From Macrocystis pyrifera (lineage: Eukaryota; Sar; Phaeophyceae; Laminariales; Laminariaceae), in assembly GCA_031763025.1 (NCBI GenBank), contig JASSKH010000001.1:22755840-22819839 (forward strand): 64,000 bases of DNA, written 5' to 3'. Under the pieces are notes generated by a model. The model was not told the DNA's origin, searched no databases, and saw nothing but the letters and a program-made list of their open reading frames with translations. The first letter of the stretch is position 1. Each line of letters starts with the position of its first letter. Made by a program: the position numbers and the translations under genes. This document shows positions 32,286-43,764 of this stretch, one piece after another.

Positions 32286-35200
32286 CCAGTCACACCACAT
32301 TAGGGTGCTCCCGCTGTTCAAGTATACGAAGTAGAATATCGAGTCATATCGAGTCATTATAGACACCGAGTATAGCTACACAGCCGGAAGTTGGGTTTTG
32401 TGCGCGCCCTCGCGTCCGTTTTATCATCGCTGCTTCATTTTGTCCCAAGCTGCGTAGTGTCAACGCTCAACTCACGACGATAGCGCGTTGCCTATTTCGT
32501 AACACTCTCCCAAGTTAGAAGTCGCGTCGCAACTACACTTAGTGTTGCAAACAAGTACCAAAAACAATCGCTACAGCAATCGTTACCTTGTCGTTTCTTG
32601 ATCAGCTCGTTTTACTTTTTCGTACCGTAAACCGGCAAAAATACGATGGTGTAATGTTTTTTTATCATGTTGGCCAGTGAGACGGACGGACATGGATGTT
32701 TCGCCATAAAATGGTATACCTTGACAGAAAGCGTGATCCAACTTGGGTTTGGTGTAGCCTGATTTCCTGATTTGAATTTTGTGCCGTAAACTGGCAAAAA
32801 AGCACTGTTGTACTGTTTTTTGTCGTGTTGTCCGTTAGGACAGGAATTTAATTTTGCTTTTAGATAACCCTAGATAAACCTAGGGAATAACTCGCCGGTC
32901 TGACTGATCCAGGTTGTGGTGGAGATGCCGTTGGCCATCTGGTCGATTAACTCTTCGGCGTGCCCGCGAGTAGACCCTGTGTCGAGTTCGTGTTAGAAAA
33001 CGGGCAAAAGACACAGACCTTCTGGGCTCCTTTTGGAATTACCTACGGTCTGCGGATTTCTTGCGTGATGTTTTACATTCGAATCGTGCTTGCGAAAGTA
33101 CCGTACTGTACCAGGTGGTACAAATCGATAGTGCGTTGCTTCCGTACACCTAGCTGCAGTACATCAGGATATCGATGGGTCTCAACGCCCCGGTTTCCGT
33201 ATATATTTGTCGTGAAATCATTTTTATTCACTTTATTAGGTGGTGATCGATACCTGATACTTAACAATATTATTGTCGGTCCAAAATTGGAAAAAGACAA
33301 AATTCGGCGTTACAAACAACAACAGCTAGCAGCAGAGAAGCAAGCTATGATATCTGAGCCGAGCCCAATGGTAAATGCCCCGCAGAAAATAAAGCGCGTT
33401 CGTGCGCGTATCTCCCATGCTCCTTTCTCGTTGCTAGATGTGCCTGCACCTTACGCGTGACCCACACTGCTGCTACGCGAACAAAAACGTGAAACCACCA
33501 CGACGCCATCATCGCCAAGCGATCCCGCGCGCTACGTGCCATGTACAACCACCCACCAACCCATCATCTACCCGTACTAAACTGCCTACCATGCTCGTTT
33601 GTGATTGCTGATTGGTGTGCAGCGCAGCTCGAAAGCCTTCTGGGCTGATAACCTACTACAGTACGACGCCATCAGCTACTGTAGAATGACGGAAATTCCA
33701 TAGTAATGCCCGGCAACAGCACTATCGTCCTCCGCCCGCTATCCCTTTCTTCCCAGTCACCACCACTTCCAGTCGAAATCGAGGACACAACTGGACAACA
33801 AGTTCTGACCATTCACGCGCATTTTCCTGGGATCAAGAAACACCAAGAAACGGCATGAAACGGCATGAAACGGCAAGAACTTGCCTCGGGAAACAATCCG
33901 CTCGACATCTCCATGTAGGGTTTCACACACTGCTCCGATCATTCGGCGACTGGTCACCGCCACTGTGCTCGCAAGACAAGCACACGCTGCGAATACTCGT
34001 TGGGCGCGTTTTTGCACAAGGGACGTGCACCCCAGCCTTGGTCTTGTTCTGCCCTTCCGACTTTGATACCCTTGCACACCCTGACCAGATGCGTTGATGC
34101 TCGATACACACTACCTGTCAGTCCTCCCCCCCTGCCTCCTCTGCCAACACATTATACATAAGACCCTTGTCGAAAACAACTTTCTACCCTTGATCATGGG
34201 CATCGCTCCCATCCCCTCAAGCATCTGGTTGCGCGTTACACAACATGCATATATGGTACGTATCATACCCTTCCTACCCCCCTCTCCTCTCTCTCTCTCT
34301 TTCTCCCTATTTCGGGCTCTCGCGTTGCCTGATCTCCGACCCCTCCCCGTCTCTCAAAATATCACACAAAAGCGCGCCTCCCTTATTCCGAATCCATAGT
34401 CCTCTCTTGTTCACACGAAACCCTACGCTCCTCCCCCTCCCTCCTTGCCTCCTCCTAAATTTCCGGTTCCAGCAAAATAATGCACAATCGGTAGATATTC
34501 ACGGCCACATTCGAGATTGGTTGTAAGTCAATCTGCGGTCTCGTCCCCTTAAACGTCTCCCTGCCCCCCCCCCACCAAGTTATGTCCGCTACAAAATCGG
34601 CCATCAAAACCTGCACGCAAATTACACAATCATCACAAAACAAAATGTACCTGGTATAAGAAATGAGAAAAGACCGAATAGACGCTATCAGCAGCGCTAG
34701 CATTTCCGCCAATTGCAATACATAACTCGAATGAATCCGATGAATTTCCCTCTTCTTAATAACTATAATAGGCGCACCTGCACTTTTCTCAATCATTGCA
34801 CATTACCAAGACAAAAACAAAGCTCCTCGTTCTCCTCCCCTCCCCTCCCCTCCCCTCCCCTCCCCTCCCCTTATCTCCTCTTCCCTCCCAGCGTTAGTAT
34901 TTGTCGGGTTCCTGCTAAACGCCCTGTACCATATTTTGGGATAGAGTACTTACTCCCTCCTGCCTAAATGCGGAGGGGTCCATGAGGAACAACTATCACC
35001 CGTCGTGCTGTTTCGCCACTACGGTCAACAGAGCTCCCCAGTTTCTCAGCTGTACCCTCCCCCCATCTAGACAGCTAATATTTTGAGTTATTTCACAGAA
35101 TACCTACAGCAGAACTAGTTGCTGTGACACGGCCACAAGCCGGAGGCGTTTTCGCCGTGATGCAATCAAAGAGGCGCTTATACTCCACCCCTTCGTTGCC

Positions 35201-35814
35201 AAACGCCTGCCTCACAGTCGTTCTCGCGTACGAAGGAAAGGAGTCGTATAGCTCTGAACTGTTTTCGCCTTGAAAAGTCATATAGCTCTCAATTGTTAGC
35301 ACGCATGGCAAGAGACAAAGAGGTAAGTCTCACGGCCCTCAAGAGTAAAATAGATAATTTCTTCATTATTGTTTTCAGGATCTTCCTGAGGCCGAGCTTA
35401 AACACGGTTTGAGCCCCAGACAAAAAAAAAAACGACATGAGCGGAGTCACGAGTCGCGATCGGGGGCACCTCTTGGCCTCACCCGTTGTGAATCCCTCGC
35501 GGTACATGCCAGCGTTTTGACAAAGCTTCGTCTTGGACACCTATACCAGGAATTTCGGTGATGACTGTGAACATCTCAAGCCTTCCGGGTCTTCGAACGA
35601 AGCGATAAGAGTGACGAACAAGAAAACACAAGCGCCAAAAAACGACGCAAAAAACGTATCATGTGGGTACAGTAGATCAGGTTAGGGCAATGTATACATG
35701 CCATCAAAAAGGAATATGCTTGAGAAGACGAAGTTCTGCGGCACTCGAACCTGTGCCCGGTGTTCTATGCTTCGGCGACTTACCGAACGAGGCTCAGGGC
35801 CATGCTACCGCAAG
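32286..35814. other. No gene recognised
   Basis: The longest frame (32960-33460, no ATG start) matches nothing I know. ACCGGCAAAAATACGATGGTGTAATGTTTTT near 32631 is echoed by ACTGGCAAAAAAGCACTGTTGTACTGTTTTT near 32790, a diverged pair of about 160 bp. A CCCCT microsatellite lies at about 34837-34871. Confidence 0.45.
34837..34871. repeat. CCCCT microsatellite
   Basis: Seven consecutive TCCCC units in a pyrimidine-rich stretch. Confidence 0.85.
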
Positions 35815-36090
35815 GGGGGGGGGGGGGGGGGGGGGGGTACTCATCATCATGCATGGCCGTAGTCGTATGACCATAGACCCTCGCATCCCTACAACGCTGG
35901 GACGGAGCACGTCGGGTTTTGACCGACCAGGCAGAAATTGCTTGCACCAAGCGCGAAGCGCCGTGAGGTATTGGGCGAGTCGCATGATGGGTGAGCTGCA
36001 TCCTACCAAAAACAGCTTCAGAGGCGGACTTTCTTGCATATGGGTGACAGCATCAATGAACTGGTTTAATTTCTGGTGTGGCCACTTAGG
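35815..36090 (+). repeat. Poly-G-capped repeat, family A, copy 2
   Basis: A G-run of about 23 bases followed by TACTCATCATCATGCATGGCCG, CCCTCGCATCCCTACAA, GACCAGGCAGAAATTGCTTGCACC and AGCGCGAAGCGCC. It ends near GTGTGGCCACTT. It lies about 1 kb beyond the last recognised exon of gene 2. Confidence 0.7.
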
Positions 36091-37130
36091 GGGGCGCACC
36101 TAATGTTTCTCAGGCTCATATGAGGAACTCTACAGCTAACACCCAAAAATTGACTGCGAAACAAATAACAAGTCGGACACATCACCATCTGCTCTAGATC
36201 ATCTTTATCCTAACCTGTAGTTATCAAATGTTGTGCAAGGATCTGTGTGCGTAGTACAGATCCAACCCAGGAAGCACGTCCTAGATCGCGCGGGTTCTAC
36301 GGCTCGGCTCCACTTAACAACACGAGCCATAGATCAGACAGATCGTACAGATCAGGAACACTTCTGTCTATCTATCTATCTATCTATATATATATATATA
36401 TCTGCCCTGAAAGATCTAGATCATGAACTGCGGGAAAGCGATGATCTAATCGAGGTGTGAAACGAATTGTGCGCGTAACCGTACCGAAACGCATTGGCTA
36501 GGGGCATACCACAACTAATTGATAAGAACAAAAAACGGGACTGCAAAAATATATTGGGTGCTTCTTCAGCTCAGGAGCCCGGTCGACCAGGTGAAAGTTT
36601 GGGCCCAAAACTACCCCTGCCTCCCCCCCTCAATAACGTGGTACGGCTCTTGATCAGCAGCATGAGCACCACGCGCGCCCGAAACATCAGGGAACACGCT
36701 GTGCCACTTCGGCTGGGATTGGCCCACCCCTCAGACTGACCTTGCTAATCACTGCAAACAAATCCAACTCCAGCTTCAAGCGGTTTGGTCTCAACTACGT
36801 GAAAGGTGCAGTTCCACAGGAGCCAAAGCCCATTTTAGGGTGGTATTCTAAGCACAGGAAACCCCCCCCGCAGGAAGCCATCTCGGCATGGGTGCCGTTG
36901 TAAAGGAGTTACCCCCGTTTTAGGGCGGCCTCCGAAGCTCAGAAAATCCTATAAAATGAACCAATCTCGACGTGGATGCAGTAGGACGGTCTTGTCAGGA
37001 GAGCAAACCCCTCAAGGAAGCCATCTCGACGTAGGCGCAGTTATACGATAGTATCCCCATTTTTATGACGGCCTGCCAAGCACGGGAAACCCTGTCGAAA
37101 GGAACACATCCCCACATCTGGCATGCTCAC
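36091..37130. other. No gene; downstream flank of SDMT-like gene 2
   Basis: A CTAT/TA microsatellite lies at 36367-36401. From about 36835 to 37090 a loosely repeated 80-90-bp motif (GGAAGCCATCTCG.C.T.GG.GC.GT...TTTTAGGG) appears three or four times. The final exon of gene 2, if any, should be here but cannot be recognised. Confidence 0.45.
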
Positions 37131-37268
37131 CGACTTCTGCAGCACCATGAATCCCCAGCGGATGAGGTCGCGCCCCGCCGCTGACGTCCAGGCGTCCAGC
37201 CCCCTGGCCATGTTGTCGACGAACTGCTCCTCTACCCCTTCCAGATCGGCGCGATGAGCCAAGAGCAC
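37131..37268 (-). pseudogene. SDMT-like gene 2, exon 5 remnant
   Basis: 46 codons (VLLAHRADLEGVEEQFVDNM...WGFMVLQKS) ending before GTGAGC. The upstream acceptor reads TAAAAAAA|GTG, where gene 3 has CGAAAG|GTG. Using the only nearby AG would remove one base and break the frame. Confidence 0.75.
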
Positions 37269-37955
37269 TTTTTTTACCTACCGGTGCAACCCAAGGCGCC
37301 ATTGTGTGTTGCCCACGGGGGTGGGAAGAGTCAGGTTAAGCGGTGATGCCGTGGGGGGAGGGGGAGGAGGGGCGAGTCGAGCTTCAACACTTCCTACCAA
37401 ACCAAGTTCGTGCGAACCATCCATCATGCGAAGCATCAAAACACACTTGTTCGATTCGAGGCGCGCGCCTTCCCTGAAGCAGATGCCGGCCGGATTTATT
37501 ACATGGGGCCGGCCGGGTTAAATCTGTTAAGCGCAAGCCCCGATATGCGAGGCGTTCTACGATAGAGGTTCACCCTAAAAATTCCGAGGCCCCTAGGTCC
37601 CCCCAAGGTATAACGCCGAATTCAACGGGGACACACATACGAACACGACTGATGCTGCACGCATCTCGTACGTGTAGAACACAAATTTCCTACTCATCCC
37701 TGTACTGGCGCCCGGTAAGAACGGCGAGGTGGCTCAGAGAGTTTTGTTTCCCAAAGTGTGATACCTCTACCGTAGAACGCCTCATGGGCTACTGACACAC
37801 AACCACCAACTCATACATCGTCGCCGCCCGGAACGCCTCTCTGGGTCTACTGCAGTGTTGGGCACGAGTACCACACCATTTCATCAGGCGTTCAAGCCTT
37901 TCGTCAGACCTCTCCGCGCTGTCGTAACCAAATAGGGGGGGCGGCGTGTCCTCAC

Positions 37956-38084
37956 CGATCCATAGTGAATCTCGATGTTGGCGGTCAGGTCGACGAACTC
38001 GACGAACTCGAGGCCGTAATCCTTGCCCCATCGCTCGTAGGACTTCGGCGTGCCCATGTCGTCCAGGTGGATGCGCTGGTACAC
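37956..38084 (-). pseudogene. SDMT-like gene 2, exon 4 remnant
   Basis: 43 codons beginning VYQRIHLDDMGTPKSYERW. Acceptor GAGCAG|GTG and donor GGATCG|GTGAGG are both intact. Confidence 0.8.
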
Positions 38085-38159
38085 CTGCTCATCAGTAAGG
38101 GATCGATCAAGCGGTGGAGACATGTTTCGTGATTGAGAACCGCTGACATACGTGTTGAG

Positions 38160-38425
38160 GGGGAGCACGACGGGCTTTCATCGACCAAGCAGACTTTGCT
38201 TGGGCTTGTACCAAGCGCAAAGCACCGCAAGGTGTTCGGCGAGTCGCATGAAAGGTGAGCTACAGTACATCTTACTAGGAACGGTTTGTGAGGCGGATTT
38301 CGGCACCTTGTTCGGACTTTCCTTACATATAGACGACAGCGTCGAACTACTTGGTTTGTTGTCCGGTGTACGAAGCCATTTATAGAGACAGCAATGGGTT
38401 CACCATGTACCTTCCTCCTGCGGGG
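38160..38425 (+). repeat. Poly-G-capped repeat, family A, copy 3
   Basis: Internal and distal part of the family (TTTCATCGACCAAGCAGAC, ACCAAGCGCAAAGCACC, GGCGAGTCGCATGAAAGG, AGAGACAGCAATGGG) within intron 3 of gene 2. The G-run end is replaced by GAGGGGGAGCACG. Confidence 0.65.
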
Positions 38426-38512
38426 GGGGTGCGTACTCAATTTTATCTTGCCTTGGTAATTAGGCCATTGACCACGCATCTCTTTCGAGACGGAGCGGGG
38501 GGGGGGGGGGGG
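38415..38512 (+). repeat. Poly-G-capped repeat, family B, copy 2
   Basis: GGGGGGGTGCGTACTCAATTTT, then GGCCATTGACCACGCATCTCTTTCGAGACGGAGC, and a second G-run at 38497-38512. Directly follows a family A copy. Confidence 0.6.
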
Positions 38513-38858
38513 GTCGATGCAGCCAGAACGTTGACCTGGCGCCGGTCTCGCTTTGCAAGACCGGGATGCTACCATCAGGCGGGGTGACATAGCCATCACT
38601 ACTGCGCCGTGTGACACGCAAGAAAACGGACTGCGTCGGACAATTTCCACGCTGATTTTTCTCGACAACGAAGAGAGTGCAAACGCCGAGCGGCGAGTCT
38701 ATGGAACAATACCAACAACCTCGCGTTTCGACCGCGCCGGTTGCAGACCCACCATCCCACCCCCTCTCACAATCTCATCCTGCTCCTGCCTGCCTCCCCT
38801 CCCCTCCCCCCTCCCCCCCCTCCCCTCCCCCCCTCTGCCCCCCTTCCGTAATTCTCAC

Positions 38859-39147
38859 TTCTTGTAGGTCCTTGGCCTCGGCCTCCTCCGACTGCATGAT
38901 GTCGGTGAACACCATCCTGCCGCCGGGCTTCAGGACGCGCGCCGCCTCGGCCAATGCCTTGTGTCGCTCCGACCCCCGCGTGGAGCAGCGCATCCTGGGA
39001 GCAGACCACGTCGCAGCTGGAGTCCGGCATGCCCGTTTCGAAGAACGACTTCTCCCCGGGGATGATGATCTTGTCTTCTAGCCCTGCGGCCTTGGTCAGG
39101 GCGGCATTGACACCGTTCTCTCTCTTCGCAACGTTGATGCAGACCAC
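38859..39147 (-). pseudogene. SDMT-like gene 2, exon 3 remnant with frameshift
   Basis: 289 bp instead of the 288 bp found in genes 1 and 3. The extra base lies in the C-run at 38973-38977 (G5 on the coding strand in ...CACGCGGGGGTCGG; gene 3 has G4). Before it the frame reads VVCINVAKRENGVNAAL...LLHAG; after it LAEAARVLKPGGRMVFTD is in another frame. Confidence 0.82.
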
Positions 39148-39833
39148 CTTGGGTAGGCATGCGCACAGGGAGTGGTAGGTTTGACGGGGGTAGAAGGGGC
39201 GGGGGGGGTGGGCTGGCGGGCGGCGTCAGCGGTGTGACCTGGCGATGTGAAAGGTTTCCGCACGCCTCTTCGATCCGCCTTTATGTGCTATTCAGAGAAA
39301 ATCTTCTTGAGAGCTGAAAAAATATAAATCTCCCTTCCTCCCTCCCTCCCTCCCTCCCTCCTCCCTCCCTCCCTCCCTCCCGTCCTGCGCTTTTCAGAAC
39401 TGAAGCACCGGAGCGCAGGAGCTACGCTGCAGGACAAGAACAGCGTCTCCCATGCTGCCACGCACGAAGTGCCACCCAAAACCGTGAGGATATTGTACAA
39501 CAGGCACGACACATCGCAAAACCTCGCCCAGTACCTGCAGCCGAGCTCCTCGGCGGCCACTGGTGCTCCGCACCGGGAATGCCAAGAAAACAACGTGAAA
39601 ACCTGGACTATTCTTCAGCGCCTCAACGGACGTCAAAGATGGCTGACTGACAATCAAGTTGGTCCGTCAAGGTCTCTTCATACTTAATCTAATACGGTAT
39701 TTTTTAGTGTACGGGCACATCTCTTTGACGGTTTTCCATGACGTCCGTCCTTGACGCCTTCCCTAGGCGGCTTTCCGTCAAGGGGTGATAGTGCCATTAA
39801 CCGACATCGTTGCCGGACGCCTGGGGGCCTCAC

Positions 39834-40067
39834 CTTGCAGCCATGCTCCTTGGCGGCCACTCGCGCCGTCCCTCCGTACCCGGAACCCAGATCCAAGAGG
39901 GTGCAGTTGTCGGGAGCGGGGCCCTCGCCGCTTGGGAAGCACCGGGTGAGGAGCTCCTGTGTGCACAGGGAGCTGGCCTTCGTGATCTTGGGCACTCCTC
40001 CCAGCTCCGCATCTTTGCCCTCAAGCTTGGTGTACAGACCCACGTGGATGTGCTCTCCACCCCACAC
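39834..40067 (-). pseudogene. SDMT-like gene 2, exon 2 remnant (SAM-binding)
   Basis: 78 codons, open, with acceptor CCTGCAG|GTGTGG and donor TGCAAG|GTGAGG. It contains VWGGEHIHVGLYTKL and LLDLGSGYGGTARVAAKE. Confidence 0.82.
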
Positions 40068-40330
40068 CTGCAGGGGGGCGGGCGGGCGGATGAGTGAGTT
40101 CCATTTGGAGCAGGCAATGGCGGGCCAGCGGAACGGGGGTGCAGCTCGGGTCCCATTAATAGCAAAGGACACGAAAAAACACCGTTCTGCCGTCCACCGT
40201 TCGACGTATATCGTAGATGCGTACGTACTCGTATAAAGTAAACCGCTATGTGCGAGAAGGTGGACACTTTTTTTTTTTCGGAGCTTTGGGGTGAACATCC
40301 AAACGCACCCAGCGTTTCCGACCAAAGTGG

Positions 40331-40437
40331 TAGTACGGGGGACCATAGTAAATAGGACCAAATATTGTAAGCAAAGATGGGGAAATATAAAGGTTTTTGT
40401 GTGTACCGTAGGTCCTATTTACTATGGTCCCCCGTAG
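40331..40437. mobile_element. TTACGGGGG foldback element
   Basis: 107 bp in intron 1 of gene 2. Its ends are TAGTACGGGGGACCATAGTA and the complementary ACTATGGTCCCCCGTA. Confidence 0.8.
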
Positions 40438-40633
40438 AATAATATTCGGAGGGGCAATTTTCTCCAAGCAATTGGGGCATAAGCAACAGATAAGAACCGA
40501 TGGTTTTCGGAAAACATCTCGTCTACCTTTTTTCCACCGAGGCACAGAGGCGCGATAGCACTCTCCCTGCCGCCGAGAAGAAAACGGTCAGCTTGGAAAT
40601 TCGTCGCAGGGGGCGTGTCGCCTTAACCCCCTA

Positions 40634-40706
40634 GGACTGCAGTTCCGTTGTGGGGAGAAAATTCCTAGAAGTTGACCGGTTCGTCCCCCAGACGGGACTG
40701 CAGCCC
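40634..40706. repeat. CTGCAGTTCCG foldback repeat, copy 1
   Basis: GGACTGCAGTTCCGTTGTGG on the left pairs with CCCCCAGACGGGACTGCAG on the right across a short loop. A second copy lies at 53407-53478. About 73 bp; intron 1 of gene 2. Confidence 0.6.
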
Positions 40707-40752
40707 TGAAACAGTTCAGAGTGATACAACACGGTTCGTTTCTTGTTCTCGC

Positions 40753-40851
40753 CTGTCGGTAGAAGTTGAAGGCGTTGTCGGAGTCGTAGTAGCCCTGCGC
40801 CGTCGCGGCAATGGCGTCCACATCGTTCTTCTTGTTAGAGGGCGCCGCTGC
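40753..40851 (-). pseudogene. SDMT-like gene 2, exon 1 remnant without ATG
   Basis: 33 codons (AAAPSNKKND...YYDSDNAFNFYRQ) corresponding to codons 2-34 of genes 1 and 3. The preceding bases are TGTAG, so there is either an in-frame stop or an acceptor, and no start codon. The donor is CAG|GCGAGA, a GC-type 5' splice site. Confidence 0.75.
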
Positions 40852-40856
40852 CTACA

Positions 40857-40858
40857 CA

Positions 40859-40890
<32 letters not shown>

Positions 40891-40892
40891 AG
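40857..40892. repeat. CACGAG hexanucleotide repeat
   Basis: Five to six perfect GAGCAC units immediately next to the first codon of gene 2, in the position where the start codon would be expected. Confidence 0.9.
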
Positions 40893-41244
40893 AGCACCCA
40901 CGCACACCGCCTTGTATTCATAAAAGCTAGCGAGATACAGACACCTTAGCTGTGGGATCGAACGGTTCGTCAAAAGTCGATTTGTTTTTTTCAGCCTGCG
41001 TGTGATGTATGCGTCCATTGCGCGTGCGTACTACGGGGTGCGCCTTTCGCTATATCGTGTCAGGAACCCCCGCCGTCGACGCCACCACGGACCTCGCTCT
41101 TCAGAATCTCACGCACTGCCGTCGACGCCAAGGTAGGGAAAGTAGACTTTAAACGTTGCAGTATCGGACGCTACCAGGGTTCCAAGACTTGTAAACTCGA
41201 TTTTCCACCACAGTTATGCCGTCTCCGCTCCCTCTCTCGCCCAC

Positions 41245-41382
41245 CTTCTTTTGCAGCACCATGAAGCCCCAGCGGATGAGGTCGCGCCCCGCTGCCGCCG
41301 TCCAGGCGTCCAGCCCCCTGGCCATGTTGTCGACGAACTGCTCCTCTACGCCCTCGAGGTCGCCGCGACGGGCCATCAGCAC
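41245..41382 (-). CDS. SDMT-like gene 3, exon 5
   Basis: 46 codons (VLMARRGDLEGVEEQFVDNM...RWGFMVLQKK). Acceptor CGAAAG|GTG, donor AAGAAG|GTGGGC. If unspliced the frame ends at a stop at 41149-41151. Confidence 0.8.
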
Positions 41383-43718
41383 CTTTCGAACCTACCGATG
41401 GAACAAAAACAAGCAGGAAATTGAGATTTCACGCAAGAAGAATACTATAGCACCAGCCGCCGACGGAACGCCAATACTACTATTACGGGGGAACACAGTA
41501 AATAGGACCAAATATTGTTAGTAAATAGGTAAATGCATAGGTTTTCGTGTGTACCGTAGGTCCTATTAACTATGGACCCCCGTGATACAGCAGCTGTCAC
41601 GGTGGGCAGAAGGTAAGGACGCCCTTGGTTATTCGCATTCACACACCAACTTTCCTCATCATTTCGTCGAGGGCGGTAAGGCGGTACTGGTGCAGTGCAG
41701 TGCAGTGCAGTGCAGTGCAGTGCAGTGCAGTGCAGTGCAGTGCAGTGCAGTGCAGTGCAGTGCAGTGGCAGATGCTTCAGCCGATCGCAGCAATAAAAGT
41801 GGACCGCCAGATCCCGACAGAGCAAGCGACTGCGTAGCTCCCCAGGAACAGCAGTCATGAACACGGGGTCAAGAGGAAAAGGTTGGCTCAAACAACATCC
41901 AAATTGTCCAATTGTCCTGTTTGTGCTGAAAACATACCGTAGTGCATTCCTTCCATCGCGTTCTTTCTTTGGGGAGGGGGGGGGGGGTGGAGGGTGGGCG
42001 AGGGCTTCAAGGAGAAGGGTGCGACACCAATACTAACACATGTGAGAGTGAAAAAAAAAATCGAGTGCCTGGCACGTGACACTGCCGAGACGCGTGCTGC
42101 CCGCGTGCGGGACGCCTTGCCGGCGGTGGTGCCTCTAGCGGTTGCGACGAAGCTCCGCGCTGCCCACCCCTTGCGTCTCACCGCTGCTTATTTACGACAG
42201 TCTTATCAGGTAGCTTGCAAGAGCGGCTATAATAGTCGATTTGCTTGAGAACTAGGCATTTCCGAATCTTCGATTATTTCTTCGATTTTCACGCTTACTC
42301 CTGCCTCCGAGCCGCCCCTTCTACCGCGCCAAAAAAGCTACAAAAAAAAAATCGCGGAATTTAGGAGCTCCGATGCCCCGTGGGATCCCCTCATCGCGTG
42401 ATTCTGTCGATAGGGTTTCCATGCTAGGGGCAGAAGGCGCGTGCGGCAGCGCAAACACCTTCAGTGCCACGCGTTTCTCGCTAGGGTTTCCATGGTAGGA
42501 ATGAGGAGGCGTGTGCGTTACCGCGTACATCCTGAGGGAAAATATAATGGTTGACGGCGCTCTTGCAACATGACGGACAGTCGTCAAGGAACTCCCCACA
42601 CAAGAACTAGAACACAAAGTATAAATAGGTCTTTCACGGTCCAAAACTGTAGTAGACCGTCAATCGGCACTCTTGTCCCTTAACAGACAGCCGTCAAGGA
42701 ACTCCCACAAATCAACGCGAGTCGACGAGGCAAGAACGTGCTGAACCCTTGCACGTGATTAAAAACACAGTACGAGGCACGTGCCATAGTGGGGGGGGGA
42801 GGGATTTACTCATTTTTTACCTTAGTCATTTGACCATTGACCACGCAGGGTGTACTCACTATCATGCATGGCCGTAGTCGGATGACAATAGACCCTCGCA
42901 TCCCTACATTGCCGAGACGGAGCACGTCGGGTTTTCACCGACCATGTAGACACTGCTTGCACCGAGCGCGAAGCGCCGTGGGGTGTTTGGCGAGTCGCAT
43001 GAAGGATGAGTTGCATCCTACTAAGAACCGCTTTCGAGGCGGATTTTCGTGCATATAGATGACAACATCAATTGACTTGGTTTATTTTTTGGTATGCCCA
43101 CTTCCAGAGACAGCAACGGGAGTACTATGTAACTGCCTCGGGGGCACCTTAACATAAGAGGGGGTGTACTCGACATCATGCATAGCCGTAGTTGTATGAC
43201 CATAGACCCTCGCACCCCTATGATGTCGGGACAGAAGACGTCGGGTTTTCACCGACCAGGCAGACATTGCTTGAACCAAGCGCGGGGGGGGAGAGCCTGC
43301 TATGTGGCGCCGGGCCTGGGTGGGAGGGAGCAGAAGAAAGAAGGACAAATGTAATAGATGGGATGAAACATAAAAAAAAAAAAACACACTGCGACTAGTA
43401 TACTTGAATCTACGCAGGCCTTGGCAGGCCAAAACTAGACCGACCGCCAAGGGACCTCTTTGATTGAGGGCGCGGGGTAGGAGGCGAGGGCTTGCCGTGC
43501 CGCGATTCTCACCGATTCGTAGTGGATCTCGATGTTGGCGGTCAGGTCGACGAACTCAACGAACTCGAGGCCATGCTCCTTGCCCCAACGCTCGTAGGCC
43601 TTCGGCGTGGCCATGTCATCCAGGTGGATGCGCTGGTACACCTGCTTGTTTTTCGATTGAAAAAATGAAAAAAAAAAAAAAAAAAAACGACGAAACGGAG
43701 GGAAGCGGTCGAAGTCAG

Positions 43719-43764
<46 letters not shown>

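Larger units (their letters stand above)
37131..40851 (-). pseudogene. SDMT-like gene 2, decayed copy
   Basis: Five exon remnants match genes 1 and 3: 40851-40753, 40067-39834, 39147-38859, 38084-37956 and 37268-37131 (minus strand). Core motifs survive (VWGGEHIHVGLY, LLDLGSGYGG), and exon 2 differs from that of gene 3 at 10 of 78 residues. Four defects argue against function. There is no ATG in front of exon 1, where a CACGAG hexamer tract adjoins the coding sequence. Intron 1 starts GC instead of GT. Exon 3 has an extra base in the C-run at 38973-38977 (five instead of four), shifting the frame. The acceptor before exon 5 has lost its G (AAAAAAA|GTG). A GC donor alone would be tolerable and an upstream ATG exon is possible, but the frameshift and acceptor change together make a pseudogene likely unless they are assembly errors. 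Confidence 0.78.

Noticed and set aside
32960-33460. 166-codon frame downstream of the 3' LTR
   Set aside because: No ATG start, no recognised domain, composition like the surrounding non-coding DNA.
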